A DNA stretch of 64,000 nt from Candidatus Gastranaerophilales bacterium (lineage in GTDB: Bacteria > Cyanobacteriota > Vampirovibrionia > Gastranaerophilales > Gastranaerophilaceae): NCBI GenBank assembly GCA_944325025.1, contig CALUYN010000002.1:1-64000 (forward strand), read 5' to 3'. Of the stretch, positions 27,014 through 35,040 are shown one piece after another. The notes below the pieces were generated by a model, which had not been told where the DNA came from, made no database searches, and was given only the letters and a program-made list of their open reading frames with translations. The position numbers were made by a program, and so were the translations under genes. Numbering within the stretch: the first letter of the stretch is position 1; the number at the start of each line of letters is the position of its first letter.

Positions 27014-27212
27014 TTCCTTTATCGCGGGCTTTCATAGCGGCTTCTGTTCTGTTTTTTACTCCGAATTTTTTATAAATATGCGTAAGATGCGCTTTAACTG
27101 TATATTTTGTAATACATAGAACTTCCCCGATAAGTTCATTGCTTTTTCCGCGCGCTGTTTCACGTAATACATCAAGTTCGCGCGGCGTTAATCCGGATTG
27201 TTTCTTTTTCAT
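26982..27212 (-). CDS. Stand-alone LuxR/GerE-type HTH protein
   Basis: 76 aa made almost only of a Ger[55 protein letters not shown]. There is no receiver or ligand domain. It overlaps lepA tail-to-tail by 32 bp. A second protein of the same sort is at 63533, also overlapping a neighbour's 3' end. Regulator of unknown targets. Confidence 0.85.
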   Translation of the reverse strand: MKKKQSGLTPRELDVLRETARGKSNELIGEVLCITKYTVKAHLTHIYKKFGVKNRTEAAMKARDKGIIPHQDSEQP

Positions 27213-27534
27213 AAATCTCTTTCTTCTTTAATTAAGTTTTGACCGACTATTCTTATTACAATCTTAGCAAAACGCTGTAATAAAGCTATTAGCCAAAGGT
27301 CTACATTTAAATAACGGTTGAAACCCTTGCGTGGTGCCGGGATTTGTATAATGTAACAAAATGTTAAGAATTATGTAAAAAATATATACCATGCACGCAA
27401 TTTTTAAATACAAAAATACTTTATATAAATACGGAAATCATTTAAAGGAATTTTAAGAGAACAGAGTATTGTTATTCAATTAAAATTAATTAAATAGATT
27501 AAGAGAATGTGAGTAAAATAACGGAGAACAGGAA
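27213..27534. other. Long AT-rich leader without genes
   Basis: No ORF supported. TATAAT occurs at 27347-27352 but without a -35 at 17 bp. The last part holds the IR arm at 27508-27520 and the ribosome-binding site of the gene at 27535. Confidence 0.5.
27508..27520 (+). repeat. Left arm of an inverted repeat bounding the gene at 27535
   Basis: TGTGAGTAAAATA, two bases before GGAGAA, the ribosome-binding site. Its exact reverse complement is at 27974-27986, after the stop. The same 13-mer precedes the gene at 28563. Confidence 0.85.
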
Positions 27535-27963
27535 ATGACTACTACAGGACCAATTGATGGGAATTACAAATCAAGCAATGCAAACTTCAACCCGACATTA
27601 AAATCAAAAAATACTGAGAACCCTCAAAAAGTACAATCAACAGATATACCTCTTGTAACCTCTAAATCTGAAGTTACAACAAGTGCTTTAGATGCAACAG
27701 CTGCACAAATTTGGGGTGTTCACTTAGCAAATGTTGATAAATCTGAAGCAGCAACTGCAAAAAGAATGGAACTAGCTTTTGAAACGGATCCTTTTATGAC
27801 AACATTGGCTGAATTACAGGGTATTGAGCCTGATTTTACAAGTTTTGCAATGGCAAATATACAAGGAGTTGACCATGATAAATTAAATAGACATATGCAG
27901 CATCCATTAAATCCTGAAACAGAAGCAGGAATTGGGGCTTATATGGATACAATGATTTCATAA
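27535..27963 (+). CDS. Small protein of unknown function, IR-bounded cassette 1
   Basis: 142 aa. A Ser/Asn/Thr-rich N-terminus (~1-50) is followed by a helical domain (TAAQIWGVHLANVDKSEAATAKRMELAFE, TTLAELQGIEPDFTSFAM). No signal peptide, TM or Cys. GGAGAA six bases before the ATG. The gene sits between perfect 13-bp inverted repeats and is followed by a terminator. The leader (13-mer, GGAGAA, six bases, ATG) is the same as that of the gene at 28563, though the proteins do not look alike. Function unknown. Confidence 0.65.
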   Translation: MTTTGPIDGNYKSSNANFNPTLKSKNTENPQKVQSTDIPLVTSKSEVTTSALDATAAQIWGVHLANVDKSEAATAKRMELAFETDPFMTTLAELQGIEPDFTSFAMANIQGVDHDKLNRHMQHPLNPETEAGIGAYMDTMIS

Positions 27964-27973
27964 ACAACAAAAA

Positions 27974-27986
27974 TATTTTACTCACA
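27974..27986 (-). repeat. Right arm of the inverted repeat around the 27535 gene
   Basis: TATTTTACTCACA, exact reverse complement of the left arm at 27508-27520, ten bases after the stop codon. Confidence 0.85.
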
Positions 27987-27994
27987 GGGTTTGG

Positions 27995-28024
27995 TGACCG
28001 GTTAATTATTTAGCCGGTCATTTT
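27995..28024 (+). terminator. Rho-independent terminator
   Basis: TGACCGG pairs with CCGGTCA across a 12-base AT-rich loop, then TTTTGTTTG. Confidence 0.75.
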
Positions 28025-28530
28025 GTTTGTAAATCCTTCCTTCCCTAATTAGGGAAGGATAAGAGGATGGGTAACAATCAATACCCACCACAACCCTCCC
28101 TAATCAGGGAGGGAGGTGTGGGTTCTTTGTCCCCTCCCTTGAGGGGAGGGGAAGGAAAGGGGTGGGTGAGGTCAGAAAGAACAGAAGACCAGAGTGTAGG
28201 AACGCAGGCTATTTTCATTTATAGATGAGTTGGTAAAATTGGTCAAAGACTTATTACTGATAATAGCTTGACCTCCTGACCTCCGTCAGCTTTAATAGCC
28301 TATCTTCTAAATTTACCCTCTCCCTTAATCCCTCTCCCAAGAGAGGGAAAAGTTTTACGATACTAGCTTCGCGTCTATGCCTCTTCGCATCTTTACATCT
28401 AATTAGCCCCTCTCCTGTCCTTCGGACACCCTCTCCCCATTGGGTAGAGGGGAACGTAGTAGTTTTTTTGTAAACTTTTCTTAACAATTGCCCTGAAAAT
28501 ATTAAAGTTTTCCATTCCACCTGCCGATAA
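28025..28530. repeat. Intergenic repeat mosaic between the two small cassettes
   Basis: Contains CCCTAATTAGGG and CCCTCCCTAATCAGGGAGGG palindromes (28040-28115), CCCCTCCCTTGAGGGGAGGGG (about 28131-28151), pieces of the composite element in both orientations (28150-28330), and a CCCTCTCCCAAGAGAGGG palindrome (about 28329-28348). The minus-strand frame 28254-28520 runs through repeats and is not supported as a gene. Confidence 0.7.
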
Positions 28531-28536
28531 GTATTA

Positions 28537-28549
28537 TGTGAGTAAAATA
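28537..28549 (+). repeat. Left arm of an inverted repeat bounding the gene at 28563
   Basis: TGTGAGTAAAATA, identical to 27508-27520. The partner arm at 29008-29019 (TATTTACTCACA) lacks one T. Confidence 0.8.
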
Positions 28550-28562
28550 TGGAGAAGTGGAA

Positions 28563-28979
28563 ATGTCAGAAAAAGTTACAGGAAACAAACAACAAGATTT
28601 AACAGCTTTGAAAGCTTATTATGAGGCATTACGTGCTTCAAGAGGCGAAAAACAGCAGGTAGAAGAAGTTCAAGCCAATGCTCAACAGGCAGAAACAAAA
28701 GAGTTAGGTGAAAAGTTACTTGAACAGCCTTATGCAAAGATTAACTTTGTTTCATCTCAAGGGATTGTTGCAAAAGAAGATGCAGCTGATTTAGAACAGC
28801 TTTTTGCAATGGCAGGCTTAGGAAAAAACCGTATGCCTTCTAAAGCGGTTTATGACAGAATAGGCACAAATGTTGCTCAGGTTTCAAAAGTTATGACAGA
28901 TATTGAAACCGAAGATCACGTTGAAGCTTTATTTAATTCTCCGGAATTTAGTACACTTGATAACATTTTCTTCTCATAA
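28563..28979 (+). CDS. Small protein of unknown function, IR-bounded cassette 2
   Basis: 138 aa from ATG 28563; a GTG two codons earlier is rejected because GGAGAA sits six bases from this ATG, exactly as in cassette 1. The protein has a Gln/Glu-rich helical N-terminus (KAYYEALRASRGEKQQVEEV...), a hydrophobic middle (YAKINFVSSQGIV) and acidic helices (AADLEQLFAMAG, EDHVEALFNSPEF). No signal or TM. No recognised family. Confidence 0.65.
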   Translation: MSEKVTGNKQQDLTALKAYYEALRASRGEKQQVEEVQANAQQAETKELGEKLLEQPYAKINFVSSQGIVAKEDAADLEQLFAMAGLGKNRMPSKAVYDRIGTNVAQVSKVMTDIETEDHVEALFNSPEFSTLDNIFFS

Positions 28980-29007
28980 TTACGTCTTACAAACCTTATT
29001 AAATATA

Positions 29008-29019
29008 TATTTACTCACA
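29008..29019 (-). repeat. Right arm of the inverted repeat around the 28563 gene
   Basis: TATTTACTCACA, reverse complement of the left arm with one T deleted, about 30 bases after the stop. Confidence 0.75.
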
Positions 29020-29044
29020 CACATTTAGAAAAAATCATTTTTTT

Positions 29045-29072
29045 AAAAAGACCGCAAACCGGTCTTTTTTTA
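29045..29072 (+). terminator. Rho-independent terminator
   Basis: AAAAAGACCG, loop CAAAC, CGGTCTTTTTT: strong stem with a T tract. Confidence 0.85.
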
Positions 29073-29084
29073 TATTATCTCTCT

Positions 29085-29690
29085 CTTTCGAGAGGGGGAA
29101 GTTTGCTGTTGATAATCGTCATTGCGGACATGCGAATTGACCTTCGCTTGATCCGCAATCGCATAATTGTTACAGCTGACGGAGGTCAAGAGGGCAGGAG
29201 GGCAGGCTAGTTACGTCATTCTGAACTTGTTTGACAAAGCGAACCAAAATTTTTGTCATCCTGAATTTATTTCAGGATCTTAAAAATTTTGAGTGAGCCT
29301 GTCCTTACGAAGTGCAGAATCTTTTAACTACTTTAATATTTTTTACGAGATGCTGAAATAAATTCAGCATGACAGAATAAATGATAACAGCTTTGCCTTT
29401 ATGCCTCTATGCGTCTTCGCTTCTAAATTTAGCCTGCGTTCCTATACTCCGGTCTTCTGTTCTTCTGACCTCACCCACCCCTTTACTTCCCCTGTCTTGC
29501 TCACTCGCGGACAACGGGCCTGCAACGCCGTCGCCTACGCGCCGCCGTTTCGCCCTCAGCTCGTTCGCGCTCCCCTCAAGGGAGGGGAAAAAGAAAGCTC
29601 ACCCCACCCCTCTCCCATAGGAGAGGGAGTAAATGCAAATATTCGTTTCCTAATTAGGGAAGGAAGCGGTTAGGTGGAGGTGATATACAA
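29085..29690. repeat. Composite repeat array with nested insertion
   Basis: Order: ATTGCGGA...TCCGCAAT hairpin (29121-29159), composite-element left arm (29180-29215), a CATCCTGAA/TTCAGGATG composite (about 29215-29380) shared in inverted form with 57533-57690, the rest of the composite element (29385-29505), an ~83-bp GC-rich block inside its palindrome (about 29499-29575), and CCTCTCCCATAGGAGAGG (29606-29628). Open frames at 29381-29673 are repeat-made. Confidence 0.75.
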
Positions 29691-29731
29691 AAACTCTTTA
29701 CAACCCGAGTTTTCCCATGTACTATAAGCTT

Positions 29732-30445
29732 ATGCTAGACTTATTCGTAACAGGGGCTGATGAATATTCCGATAAAATTTTTGTAACTGCGGGGCTTACG
29801 GCTACAATGCAGTCGCTCGGGTATTCAGCAGGTGTTTACAAGCCTGTGGATGTCGGTGCAATAGAAAAAAACGGCTTTATTCAATCTCCAGATCTTGCTT
29901 TTGTGAAGTTTGTCGACCCTTATATAAAGACTTATTTTTCATATCTGTTTAAGAACAAATCTGCTCCGATACTTGCGGCGGCAGCGGAGCATACTGTTAT
30001 AGAAAAAAATATTATACTAAGCGATTTTCAAAAAATTCAGGATGTGAACGAATGTCTTGTTGTAGACGGGGGTTTTGGTCTTGCATCCCCTTTGAGCAAG
30101 AATTTTTTGGAAGAAGATATGGTTAAAATGCTTGATTTGCCTTTGCTTTTGGTTGTATCTGCCAAGGCTGCGAATATTAATAATATACTTCTTACGATAA
30201 ATCACGCTTCAGAAACAGGTATAAGCCTGCGCGGAGTTGTTTTAAGCAACTATCCTGAAAGCTGTGAAGACGTAAACATAAAACTTATGCCGCGTTTGAT
30301 TGAGGAATATACAAACACAAAGGTTCTCGGGATTTTGCCTGAATTTGATAAAAATTTAAATCCTAATGATTTGATAACAGAGATTTTAAACGGTGTTGAT
30401 GTAGAAGGGGTGTTTAATGTAAGGATAGCAAAACTGCAGATATAA
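29732..30445 (+). CDS. Dethiobiotin-synthetase-like P-loop fold protein with degenerate Walker A
   Basis: 237 aa from ATG 29732 (MLDLFVTGADEYSDK); ATG 29717 is also open. The start matches BioD/AAA_26 proteins (xFVTGTDxxVGKT) and the middle has VDGGFGLASPL (BioD-like VEGAGG position), LLLVVSAKAANINNILLT (switch-like region) and GVVLSNYPES, then LGILPEF. But the P-loop GKT is replaced by SDKIF, so nucleotide binding is doubtful. A catalytically dead BioD relative or a Pta-type DRTGG/AAA_26 accessory domain are possible. Isolated between repeat arrays, no biotin genes near. Confidence 0.7.
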   Translation: MLDLFVTGADEYSDKIFVTAGLTATMQSLGYSAGVYKPVDVGAIEKNGFIQSPDLAFVKFVDPYIKTYFSYLFKNKSAPILAAAAEHTVIEKNIILSDFQKIQDVNECLVVDGGFGLASPLSKNFLEEDMVKMLDLPLLLVVSAKAANINNILLTINHASETGISLRGVVLSNYPESCEDVNIKLMPRLIEEYTNTKVLGILPEFDKNLNPNDLITEILNGVDVEGVFNVRIAKLQI

Positions 30446-30740
30446 GCAGTTTTGCGGAAGTCCGGATGTCAAGAGGTCAGGCTAGTTTCATTTATAGCTA
30501 TTTAGGTAAAACTGTGAGAAAGTTTATTGTTGATACTAGCTTCGCCTCTATGCCTCTTCGCATCTTTGCATCTAACTTTAACCTGCCCTCCTGCCCTCTG
30601 AACTTCTGTTCCTCCGACAGTTACCCACCCCTTCCCTCCCTAATCAGGGAGGGAGGTGGGGTTTCTTTTTCCCCTCCCTTGAGGGGAGGGGAATGAAGAA
30701 ACAGACTCTTCACACTTCACTCTTCACTCAAAAAGACTTA
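30446..30740. repeat. Composite repeat copy
   Basis: A copy of the composite element (about 30455-30610), CCCTCCCTAATCAGGGAGGG (30632-30652), CCCCTCCCTTGAGGGGAGGGG (30670-30691), and TTCACACTTCACTCTTCAC (30708-30728). The open frame at 30466-30696 is repeat. Confidence 0.75.
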
Positions 30741-30844
30741 TCGTCTAAAAAATGTATTTGTAACTATTACCTACAACCTTGTACATCACATGTTACGAAA
30801 TGTAAATTTAAATTTCAAAATGTCTGAAACCCTGATATACTGCC

Positions 30845-30870
30845 CTATAGGATAGGATAGGATAGGATGG
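30845..30870. repeat. Pentanucleotide simple repeat (GATAG/ATAGG), ~4.5 units
   Basis: Four perfect ATAGG units plus one variant (ATGGG), followed by GAGCGGGGCGGGGC. It lies ~80 bp upstream of the ATG at 30950, where a promoter should be, so copy-number change could alter promoter spacing. Confidence 0.7.
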
Positions 30871-30949
30871 GAGCGGGGCGGGGCAACTTTTTTCGCCTGT
30901 TGAACTTTACATGGATATAAGACGTGTAGAAACTAGAAAGGTAATTAAT

Positions 30950-31948
30950 ATGGTAGACAAAATAGCATTTACTCCTAATGTACAAACTCCTGCTTTTAAA
31001 GGTATTGAAGAAGAAGCTCCTGTTATTGTTCAACAAGCTAAAGAAGAAACTGATAATAAGGATTATTCAGGTTTATTAACAGGAAGCCTTGCAGCCCTCG
31101 GAGCTTTTGGCCTTGGCCTTGTGGCAAGAAAACCGAAAACTGTTGAAAAGGTTGTTGAAAAAGTCGTACAAGAAGCAGCACAAGAAGCTCCAAAAGTTGC
31201 CAAAAAATTGACACCTCAAGAACAGGAAGCAATTTGGAGAGCCGCTGCAGAAAATAATAAATATATGTATATTGCAGAACAAACATCACAAAAAGCAAAA
31301 GCTTTTTCTGAAAATTTAATATATACTTCAAATCCTCAAATACGTCCTGAAATCAGTCCTGAGCTAGTAAAATTAAGAAATGATATGCAGGCACGTGCTG
31401 CTCTTTCACAAGCAGAAAGTATAAACAAACCTTTTGAAACCAGTGCACAAAAGATTTATGAAAATAATGTTCAGATGAGGCCGGCAGAGTTGACCGGCAA
31501 AGCTTACACAGACAAAGAACTTGAACTTCTTGAAGCTTTTAACCCGCAGGCATATAAAAATCGAATGATTAATACTATTAATCATAATAACGCAGTAGAA
31601 CGTGCAGAAAAAAATTCTATAGGTAATTTAGTTTCTGATAGTGAAAAAGAAGCTTTAAACAAAACAAGAAGAACGGCACAAGTACAAGAAAATTTATCGC
31701 AAAGCCTTGCAAACGGCCCCCATAAACATCAATTCACAAAAAATAATTACACATATATTGTAGAAAATGGTAAAGTTGTAAAAATTATTGACGGTCAAAC
31801 AGAAAGAGGCAAATTCAGAATAATTACAGATGAAAAGAAAATAGCAAAACATCTAGTAAAACATAACATTAACCCGTCAACAATAGCAACAGACGTTGAA
31901 TTTGATAATATGATGCTAGCGCCGGTAAAAAATAATACTGCTGCTTAA
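30950..31948 (+). CDS. Predicted membrane-associated helical protein
   Basis: 332 aa from ATG 30950 (MVDKIAFTPNVQTPAFKG), supported by GAAAGG upstream; 13 earlier codons are rejected. A short N-terminus with the AFKG motif, one hydrophobic segment (LLTGSLAALGAFGLGLVA, residues ~40-57), then a basic stop and a VEKVVEKVVQEAAQEA coiled stretch, then long polar helices. No enzyme motif. The layout matches the GHKL protein that follows 86 bp later, whose N-terminus has NFQAK in the same place. Perhaps a partner of it. Confidence 0.6.
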   Translation: MVDKIAFTPNVQTPAFKGIEEEAPVIVQQAKEETDNKDYSGLLTGSLAALGAFGLGLVARKPKTVEKVVEKVVQEAAQEAPKVAKKLTPQEQEAIWRAAAENNKYMYIAEQTSQKAKAFSENLIYTSNPQIRPEISPELVKLRNDMQARAALSQAESINKPFETSAQKIYENNVQMRPAELTGKAYTDKELELLEAFNPQAYKNRMINTINHNNAVERAEKNSIGNLVSDSEKEALNKTRRTAQVQENLSQSLANGPHKHQFTKNNYTYIVENGKVVKIIDGQTERGKFRIITDEKKIAKHLVKHNINPSTIATDVEFDNMMLAPVKNNTAA

Positions 31949-32034
31949 TAAAACTTTATAATAAGGCATTTTTTAAGATTTATAATATTTTAATTAATAA
32001 AGTAATGCAGAAAAGTGTGGAAGGAAAATAAAAA

Positions 32035-34245
32035 ATGTATGTAACTCCGGTTAGTCCCAACAATTTGTATAAAAGGAATTTAGTTAATTTTCAGGCGAAA
32101 AGCCCTCACAAATCCGGATTTATAGACGATAATGAAATAAAAAATAAACTTGAAAAGGAACAAGAAAACAATAAACCTTTCTCAAAAAAGATTTCCTCAG
32201 GTACGGCAGCAGTTTTGGCCTTATCTGCGGCTGTATTGGGCGGCGCAGTTATGTACAGGCGCAACGGTTGGAGAATAAATAATCTGGAGGCACAACTTTC
32301 AGAAACTGTGAAGAAAAGTGAAACAATTAAAAATTCGCTTGAAACCGTTGAGAAAAAAGTTAAAGACCTTACAACAGATAATGAAACACTTAAAGGTATT
32401 AATAAAACATTAAAAGAAGAAATTGAAAAAGCAAAAAATAAATTCAATGATATTTTTGAAGGTGATTTGGCTCCGAAAGATGTGCGCGACAAGATTTTGA
32501 ATGACTTGAAAGCCAAAATTGATAATGGGGAATTGGGTTATGATATTACACAACCGCCAGTAACCGGAAAAGGCGGAACAAAAGTATACAGTGATGCAGT
32601 GCCTTTGCCTTCCCATGTCGGAACAACAAACAGAGCCGGCATGAGAGGGCTTGATATGCCTGAAATTTCCCCGGACGGAAGATTTGATTTTCAACTCCCG
32701 ATATCTGATGAGGTGAAGATTACGCATATGCAAAGTGCTAATTTTAGACCGGTACAAAATCAGATGACAAATATTTCAGAAAATTATGCGGATTCTGTGA
32801 GATGGGACAACAATAAAATTGCCAGAGATTTGATGCAAAACTTTTTTGACGGGCATGGACAGACTCTTGACGGTGTAATATTGCACTTTGAGCCGGCAGG
32901 AAACGGACGTTATAAAGTCAGAATTGAGGGCAAATCAACTTACACGCCTGACAAAGCTGTTTACATCGGAGAATCTACAAAACGCGATAATGCAAAAGCT
33001 GCAGGCAACTACGGCGAAGGCTTGAAAATGTCTGTATTAAAATTATTGCGTGACGGCGGTGCAGATGACGTAAAAATTGCGTCAGATAACTGGAAGCTTA
33101 CATATAGACTTGCTGACGGAAATCTTTCCGATAAAAGAGTTTTATCTTATTCACTGGATAAGACAGATAAATATAACGGCAACTATATAGAATTTGAAAC
33201 ATCAGATATGGACTTGCTTCAAACTTTGAAAAAAACAGTAAATCGTTTTTATCACTCAAATAACAAGCACTTTGAATGTCCGGATTTTGAAAATGCAATA
33301 ATGAGTATTAAGATTTTGCCTCAAGGAGAAAAAGGCGGAATTTATATGGCAGGACAGCGTTTTGAATTCAATAATGATTATGATGGTTTGAATGGTATTG
33401 TAATAAATATTAAAGAAAAGCTTCCTAAAGCGGTTCTTGATCCATCGAGGGATAGAACAACGCTGAATACGTCAGATCTTGAAAATATTGCGAAATGGGT
33501 AGCACATGACAGCCGTATGACAAATGATGATAAGGTCAAATTGTTAAAATCTCTTGAAGATTACTGGGATGAAAAGGATTACATTTACAGAACACCTTTA
33601 GATAAGTTTGTAGATAGATTTTTATTTTATGCTAATGGGTGGGGCGTAAAAGATTTTCATATTCAATTCCCTGAAAAATATGTTGCTTATTCTGATGCAA
33701 CAGATGATGTTGTATGTGATTTAAGATTAAACGGTTACAGGGTGTGCAAGGAAGATTTTTCAAACATTGGTATGCAGACTATAAAAGAACTGTTGGGCAA
33801 TGCAAGAGCGCATGAAGTTGTTGTGCCGAATGATATTCAAAAGAAAAAAATTCTTATTTTGAAAGAAGCTATTCAAAAACTTTCGCCGTCTTTGAAAGAC
33901 AAACATTTTACGGCAGATGAACTTGATACAAAAATTTATCTTTTTGATAAAACATCTGCAAAAGACAGCAGAATGTATTCTGATACACTGGCAGAAGCAA
34001 TAACGGATAACGGTAAATCAGAAGGTTTCTGGATAGAAAAAAGTTACCTTGACAGTGCAAGCTTTACGGATGTTCTTGAAACAGCGCTCCATGAGCTTTC
34101 CCACAAAGCGGGCGGTGATGAAAGTGCAGCATTTTCTTACAAACTGACAAATGTAAATAAAGATGCAATCGGCCAAATTATGACTGATGTTCAATCACGT
34201 AACGAGCTTCAGGCATTGAATACTCTTTGGAACAGCCTATCGTAA
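32035..34245 (+). CDS. Membrane-anchored GHKL-ATPase-like protein with C-terminal HELSH metalloprotease-like motif
   Basis: 736 aa. Order: polar N-terminus; one TM (TAAVLALSAAVLGGAVMYRR, ~57-76); coiled coil (~80-140, LETVEKKVKDLTTDNETLKG); low-complexity linker; GHKL-type ATP site with D265...N269 in ARDLMQNFFDG (N box) and G324-x-x-G327-x-G329 in AGNYGEGLKMS (G box/lid); a long middle region with NGYRVCKEDFSNIGM; and near the C-terminus H686-E687-L688-S689-H690 in ALHELSHKAGGDE. HELSH fits the zinc HExxH pattern, with later acidic residues (D694, E695) as possible ligands. GHKL ATPases act as ATP-driven clamps (MutL, Hsp90, MORC). I know of no described protein with this domain order. Shine-Dalgarno AAGGAAA. 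Topology of the soluble part not certain. Confidence 0.7.
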   Translation: MYVTPVSPNNLYKRNLVNFQAKSPHKSGFIDDNEIKNKLEKEQENNKPFSKKISSGTAAVLALSAAVLGGAVMYRRNGWRINNLEAQLSETVKKSETIKNSLETVEKKVKDLTTDNETLKGINKTLKEEIEKAKNKFNDIFEGDLAPKDVRDKILNDLKAKIDNGELGYDITQPPVTGKGGTKVYSDAVPLPSHVGTTNRAGMRGLDMPEISPDGRFDFQLPISDEVKITHMQSANFRPVQNQMTNISENYADSVRWDNNKIARDLMQNFFDGHGQTLDGVILHFEPAGNGRYKVRIEGKSTYTPDKAVYIGESTKRDNAKAAGNYGEGLKMSVLKLLRDGGADDVKIASDNWKLTYRLADGNLSDKRVLSYSLDKTDKYNGNYIEFETSDMDLLQTLKKTVNRFYHSNNKHFECPDFENAIMSIKILPQGEKGGIYMAGQRFEFNNDYDGLNGIVINIKEKLPKAVLDPSRDRTTLNTSDLENIAKWVAHDSRMTNDDKVKLLKSLEDYWDEKDYIYRTPLDKFVDRFLFYANGWGVKDFHIQFPEKYVAYSDATDDVVCDLRLNGYRVCKEDFSNIGMQTIKELLGNARAHEVVVPNDIQKKKILILKEAIQKLSPSLKDKHFTADELDTKIYLFDKTSAKDSRMYSDTLAEAITDNGKSEGFWIEKSYLDSASFTDVLETALHELSHKAGGDESAAFSYKLTNVNKDAIGQIMTDVQSRNELQALNTLWNSLS

Positions 34246-34274
34246 AGAAATGTAAAATTATATACTTTTTATAT

Positions 34275-34310
34275 AAAAGTAAGTCAATTTTTTAAAGGCT
34301 TACTTTTTTA
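34275..34310 (+). terminator. Intrinsic terminator after the GHKL gene
   Basis: AAAAGTAAG pairs with CTTACTTTT and is followed by T's. It overlaps the -35 of the next promoter. Confidence 0.6.
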
Positions 34311-34328
34311 TTAATATAGAGGTATAAT
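34300..34328 (+). promoter_or_regulatory. Promoter of a leaderless small gene
   Basis: TTACTT, 17-bp spacer, TATAAT, then AATTTT and the ATG at 34335. A start site six to seven bases after the -10 would give an mRNA starting at the ATG. Confidence 0.6.
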
Positions 34329-34334
34329 AATTTT

Positions 34335-34499
34335 ATGGACAAGAGAGATTTGACGTTAATCGAAAACAAAACCGCTGTCGAAGAAAAACAGGCTGAAAAA
34401 CCGGTTTCCCGCCAGACAAATCCGATTGCGAAAAAGTTTGTCGAATTCCATAAAGAAAATATGTCTAAATTCAGTGTGAAAGATTTATTTAAAAAGTAG
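34335..34499 (+). CDS. 54-residue predicted small protein
   Basis: MDKRDLTLIENKTAVEEKQ, then EKPVSRQTNPIAKKFVEF, ending KFSVKDLFKK and a stop. Polar, charged, no TM. It has a consensus promoter but no Shine-Dalgarno (leaderless). The next gene's ATG is one base after its stop, suggesting a small operon with the 34501 protein and prmC. No family recognised. Confidence 0.6.
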   Translation: MDKRDLTLIENKTAVEEKQAEKPVSRQTNPIAKKFVEFHKENMSKFSVKDLFKK

Positions 34500-34500
34500 A

Positions 34501-35040
34501 ATGTATCAGATAAAAAATCAAATTTATCAGGATATGACAAAAACACAGAAGTCTGCTCTGTGTAATTTTTTGCGCGCGCTTGTCAAAAAATCGCCTGATA
34601 TGAGCGTTAACGATATTTTAGATAAATTTCTTGAAGATGAAAGATATTATTTTGAGATAAATAACCCGCATTTTGAATTTCTTGAAAACTATTTAGATGA
34701 CGGCAAATTTCTTGATGAAACTTTGTTATATTTGAAAGAATGCCGTAAATACTACGATTACAAGAAAAAACAGGAGCCTATAATTCAAGCGCAAAAAGAA
34801 TTTGAAAAGAAAAAACGCGCGTTTTTGCGCGAAGTTAAAATGTCAAAAGAAACTCCGACAAAAAAACAGCTTTATTATTACGACCGTTTGTGCAAAAAAT
34901 ATAATATAGAGAAAAAAGAACTCACATCAAAACTGGAAGCCCGCGATGAGATAGACAGGATATTAAATAATTATTCCCCCTCATCCGCCTTACAGGCACC
35001 TTCTCCCGCCGTTGGGGAGAAGGAAGGAGATTGCTTATGA
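34501..35040 (+). CDS. Conserved-looking helical protein of unknown function
   Basis: 179 aa, mostly charged helices (MTKTQKSALCNFLRALVKKSP, KKKQEPIIQAQKEFEKKKRAF, TPTKKQLYYYDRLCKKYNI). The KKQLYYYDRLCKKYNI stretch resembles small regulatory helix pairs, but no family is assigned. The last ~22 residues (SPSSALQAPSPAVGEKEG..) are encoded by an intergenic repeat (CACCTTCTCCCGCCG...GAGAAGGAAG), so the original stop was probably near NNYS. The same repeat supplies the ribosome-binding site for prmC. Confidence 0.65.
   Translation: MYQIKNQIYQDMTKTQKSALCNFLRALVKKSPDMSVNDILDKFLEDERYYFEINNPHFEFLENYLDDGKFLDETLLYLKECRKYYDYKKKQEPIIQAQKEFEKKKRAFLREVKMSKETPTKKQLYYYDRLCKKYNIEKKELTSKLEARDEIDRILNNYSPSSALQAPSPAVGEKEGDCL

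Noticed and set aside
29381..29673. Two overlapping ORFs with Pro-rich sequence (LTHPFTSP...)
   Set aside because: Repeat-encoded; no start signals; same peptides arise wherever the element is.
30466..30696. 76-aa ORF
   Set aside because: Reads through the composite element only.
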